Source: Deltaproteobacteria bacterium
GTDB lineage: Bacteria; Desulfobacterota; Desulfobacteria; Desulfobacterales; ETH-SRB1
Length of the DNA stretch: 6,092 nt
Assembly: GCA_030611115.1 (NCBI GenBank)
Contig: JAUWQK010000095.1
Location: 1-6,092, forward strand
Reading direction: 5' to 3'
Position numbers and translations under genes: made by a program. The notes beneath the pieces are model-generated. The model was not told the origin of the DNA. It saw nothing but the letters and a program-made list of their open reading frames with translations, and did not search any database. Positions 3,864-6,092 of the stretch are shown in pieces; the stretch's first letter is position 1, and each line of letters begins with the position of its first letter.

Positions 3864-6050
3864 TCAAGTGAAAGAGAGCGGGAATTTGCGTTTTTCCTTT
3901 TTGCCATTTTTTTCGCCGTAGTACTGATAATAGTAGTAACCGTCTTTTTCGATATCCACATTATTGAGTACCGATCCGAGGATATGGGCTTGGATGTCTC
4001 GTAGCTGACGAACAGCGTTTGCGATAACGTTCCTGCTGGTAATGCCGGCATGGATGACCAAAACTACACCATCGACAAGCCTGGAAAGGATAACAGGATC
4101 GGTAACGGCAACAATGGGTGAGCTATCGATGATGATCCTGCCATATTCCTCTTTCAGTTCATTGATAAAATTCTGCATTCGTTCCGAACCGACTAATTCT
4201 GCGGGATTCGGGGAAATCAGCCCGGCGGGAATAAAATCCAGATTGGGAATATTCGTCGACACCCGGATATCTCGCCACTCACTTTCTCCTACCAGAATAC
4301 TGGAAAGTCCCTGCTCGTTCCTGATACCAAGCATTCGATGAAGTCGGGGCTTTCTCATATCGCAATCGAGGAGCATTGCTTTTGTTCCTGCCTGTGCCAT
4401 GGCAATGGCCAGATTTGCGCAGGAAATCGTTTTTCCTTCTTCTGCACCGGCACTTGTAACGAGGATAGAACAGGGGACTTGATCCGGTGTGGAAAAGAGA
4501 ATACCCGTTCGAAGTCCCCGGTACGCTTCACTTGCCGATGACTTTGGTTCATTGACAACAACAAGCTCAGGTTGGTCTGTTTTCGGATTTTTCATATCAA
4601 AATGAGGAACACGACCAAGATAGGGAAGCTGGAAATACCGCTCCAGATCCTCCGGATTCTTTATTGTATTATCCAGATATTCGATGAAAAAAGCTATCCC
4701 GCCGCCCATGAACAGTCCTGCTATAATGGCAAGGAGGAGATTTAATTTCAGTTTCGGTTTAACGGAAGACTCGGGTACTTCGGCATAATCTACCACGTGG
4801 ATGTTGATAGTTCGGTTTTCCTCAAATATGCTTGTTTCTTTGAAGCGTTGCAAGAGCATATCGTAGAGCTGACGGCTCGAGTCTGCTTCCTGCCGGAGCA
4901 TCTGATACTGGATGGCGACCTTGTTCCTGCTAATGGTTTCATCCTCGCTGAGCCCAAGGGCTTTCTTTAAGGCATATTCCTGGCTCAAGGCAACTTCATA
5001 ATTTGCCTCCAGGGCAGATACTATATTTTTGATTTCTTGATATTTCTGATTCCTGAGCTTTTTGACCTCCTGATTAAGGGCAATCATGACGGGATGTTTC
5101 TGTCCGAATTTTTGAGACTTTTTGGCCTTTTCGCGGAGTAGCTCAACCTCGTTTTGTTTTATTGAAATTATAACGGGACTGCTGACTACTTCAGGAATAG
5201 TTTCGGCTTTCAGGGGATTTTTTGACAACTTGAGAGCATTTTTGTATTTGATCTCGGCTTCGATGCGCTTGTTTTTCGTGTCCAGCAGTTGTTTGCTCAC
5301 AGTAAGGAGCTTCTGCCGGCTCAAAGCCTGGCCGTATTCGCTATTTTTTCCAAATTGTGAACTTATGATAGCAACTCCATACTTTTCCCTGTATTGCTGG
5401 AGGGCAAGCTCAGATGCCTCCAGCTTGAGCTTTCCCGCCTTTACCTGATCATCCAGAAACTGGGAAGCCGCCTGCTGACTCTTGAGCCTGAGGCCAAGGT
5501 TCCAGTCGATATAGGCTTTGACAAGGGCATTCGCAACACGGGCTGAAAGCTCCGGATATATTGATTCAAAGCTGATAGTTACGAGACGGCTGTTTCTAAT
5601 GGGCTCCACTTCCAGACTGCCCAAAAAGGCATTAACCAGCCATGAATCGTCATGAGATTCCATTATAGTTGTATTTTTAAGATCTTTGAAATACGAAAAG
5701 ATGCCGGCCTCTTCCTCTACGCCCTTGAATTCAGGATGCTCCGCCATGTTAAGGCGCTTGATCACCTCGCGGGCAAGAACACGTGATTCGAGGATTTTAT
5801 ACTGGGTCTGGTAGAAATCCTGCCCCGACGGGTCGATAGCAAACATCTCCTGGACTGAAAATATGTTGGGATTTGCCCTCTCAATGAGAATCTGTGTGGT
5901 CGAGCGATACACGGGAATCATTGTAAGGGAATGAATGGCGACTGTCGTCACTGTGACGAGGAAGAAGGTGATGATCAGTTTGCGGTATTTGAGGATTATT
6001 CGCCAATAGTCGCGGAGGTTGATCTGGTCTGTTTCGTTGAGTTGGTCCAT
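3864..6050 (-). CDS. Wzc-type polysaccharide co-polymerase / bacterial tyrosine autokinase (BY-kinase)
   Basis: This 728-residue inner-membrane protein matches the usual length of Wzc/GumC-kinase fusions. Order: cytoplasmic N-terminus; first membrane segment about 24-46; Wzz chain-length domain; periplasmic coiled coils about 190-400 with a GNVR-like segment; proline-rich PESSVKPK before the second membrane segment (436-456). The cytoplasmic kinase has the oligomerisation motif E508-x2-R511-x2-R514, Walker A GAEEGKT (535-541), Walker A' LLDCDMRKP (560-568), and Walker B IIIDSSP (639-645). The tail has a tyrosine cluster YYYYQYY (705-711), the autophosphorylation site of the family. It controls exopolysaccharide or capsule chain length and export with a Wza-type outer-membrane partner, not seen here. 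ATG 6050 is chosen because AGGA lies 5 bases upstream. Walker B has Ser644 where a second proline is common. A wzc or epsB symbol would be a guess. Confidence 0.93.
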   Translation of the reverse strand: MDQLNETDQINLRDYWRIILKYRKLIITFFLVTVTTVAIHSLTMIPVYRSTTQILIERANPNIFSVQEMFAIDPSGQDFYQTQYKILESRVLAREVIKRLNMAEHPEFKGVEEEAGIFSYFKDLKNTTIMESHDDSWLVNAFLGSLEVEPIRNSRLVTISFESIYPELSARVANALVKAYIDWNLGLRLKSQQAASQFLDDQVKAGKLKLEASELALQQYREKYGVAIISSQFGKNSEYGQALSRQKLLTVSKQLLDTKNKRIEAEIKYKNALKLSKNPLKAETIPEVVSSPVIISIKQNEVELLREKAKKSQKFGQKHPVMIALNQEVKKLRNQKYQEIKNIVSALEANYEVALSQEYALKKALGLSEDETISRNKVAIQYQMLRQEADSSRQLYDMLLQRFKETSIFEENRTINIHVVDYAEVPESSVKPKLKLNLLLAIIAGLFMGGGIAFFIEYLDNTIKNPEDLERYFQLPYLGRVPHFDMKNPKTDQPELVVVNEPKSSASEAYRGLRTGILFSTPDQVPCSILVTSAGAEEGKTISCANLAIAMAQAGTKAMLLDCDMRKPRLHRMLGIRNEQGLSSILVGESEWRDIRVSTNIPNLDFIPAGLISPNPAELVGSERMQNFINELKEEYGRIIIDSSPIVAVTDPVILSRLVDGVVLVIHAGITSRNVIANAVRQLRDIQAHILGSVLNNVDIEKDGYYYYQYYGEKNGKKEKRKFPLSFT

Positions 6051-6092
6051 TTGGTTCCTGTGGTCTGTTTGGTTTTTAGAAGAAGCTCTCGG
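6051..6092 (-). promoter_or_regulatory. Leader of the wzc-like gene with Shine-Dalgarno
   Basis: On the minus strand CAGGAACCAA precedes the ATG, with AGGA (6056-6059) 5 bases away. No promoter boxes are visible in the remaining 33 bases, so the gene may be internal to an operon whose upstream part lies beyond the right edge. A 14-bp near-direct repeat (TGGTCTGTTTSGTT) occurs at 6025-6038, inside the gene, and at 6061-6074, in the leader. Confidence 0.5.

Noticed and set aside
3812..3925. A 37-codon plus-strand frame (MNYATTEAFD...) overlapping the wzc-like 3' end
   Set aside because: It has no ribosome binding site and no family resemblance, and more than half of it is the antisense of a secure coding region.

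Overview
The window looks like chromosomal DNA from a Gram-negative (diderm) bacterium. A lipoprotein of the outer-membrane assembly machinery (BamD) and a Wzc-type exopolysaccharide kinase both imply an outer membrane. The gene order trxA-trxB-bamD, the sequence style and the richness in small repeats and VapBC genes suggest a Desulfobacterota (former Deltaproteobacteria) relative. That placement is inference from memory of such genomes, not something the sequence proves.

Layout. At 1-688 (+) lies a broken type II toxin-antitoxin locus: the end of an AbrB/MazE-like VapB antitoxin, then a PIN-domain VapC toxin gene that is split. A 161-bp non-coding element with 33-bp terminal inverted repeats and a 5-bp target duplication (TCTCA) sits inside vapC, and a separate 2-base deletion just upstream also shifts the frame. 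At 689-858 there is a short spacer with a good sigma-70 type promoter. From 859 to 3571 (+) runs an operon-like block: thioredoxin (trxA), thioredoxin reductase (trxB) and a BamD lipoprotein with an extra C-terminal NTF2-like domain. At 3572-3863 is a convergent intergenic region with hairpins, a terminator facing the minus strand and a run of 7-base repeats. At 3864-6050 (-) is a complete Wzc/BY-kinase type polysaccharide co-polymerase and autokinase.

The most notable non-genic signal is a pair of small elements that share an outer terminal repeat (CCTAARTTGAGYGATT). One (290-450) interrupts vapC. The other (1185-1344, 160 bp) fills almost the whole trxA-trxB gap, folds end to end as one long hairpin and supplies the trxA stop codon. 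Their interiors differ, so they look like two non-autonomous (MITE-like) elements mobilised by the same unseen transposase. The second notable point is the BamD fusion: its C-terminal domain resembles the NTF2-like domain attached to periplasmic peptidoglycan-trimming enzymes.

Functionally, TrxA and TrxB form the NADPH-dependent cytoplasmic disulfide-reducing pair. BamD is an envelope protein whose gene is translationally coupled to trxB. The Wzc homologue is on the opposite strand and probably belongs to a polysaccharide cluster beyond the right edge.
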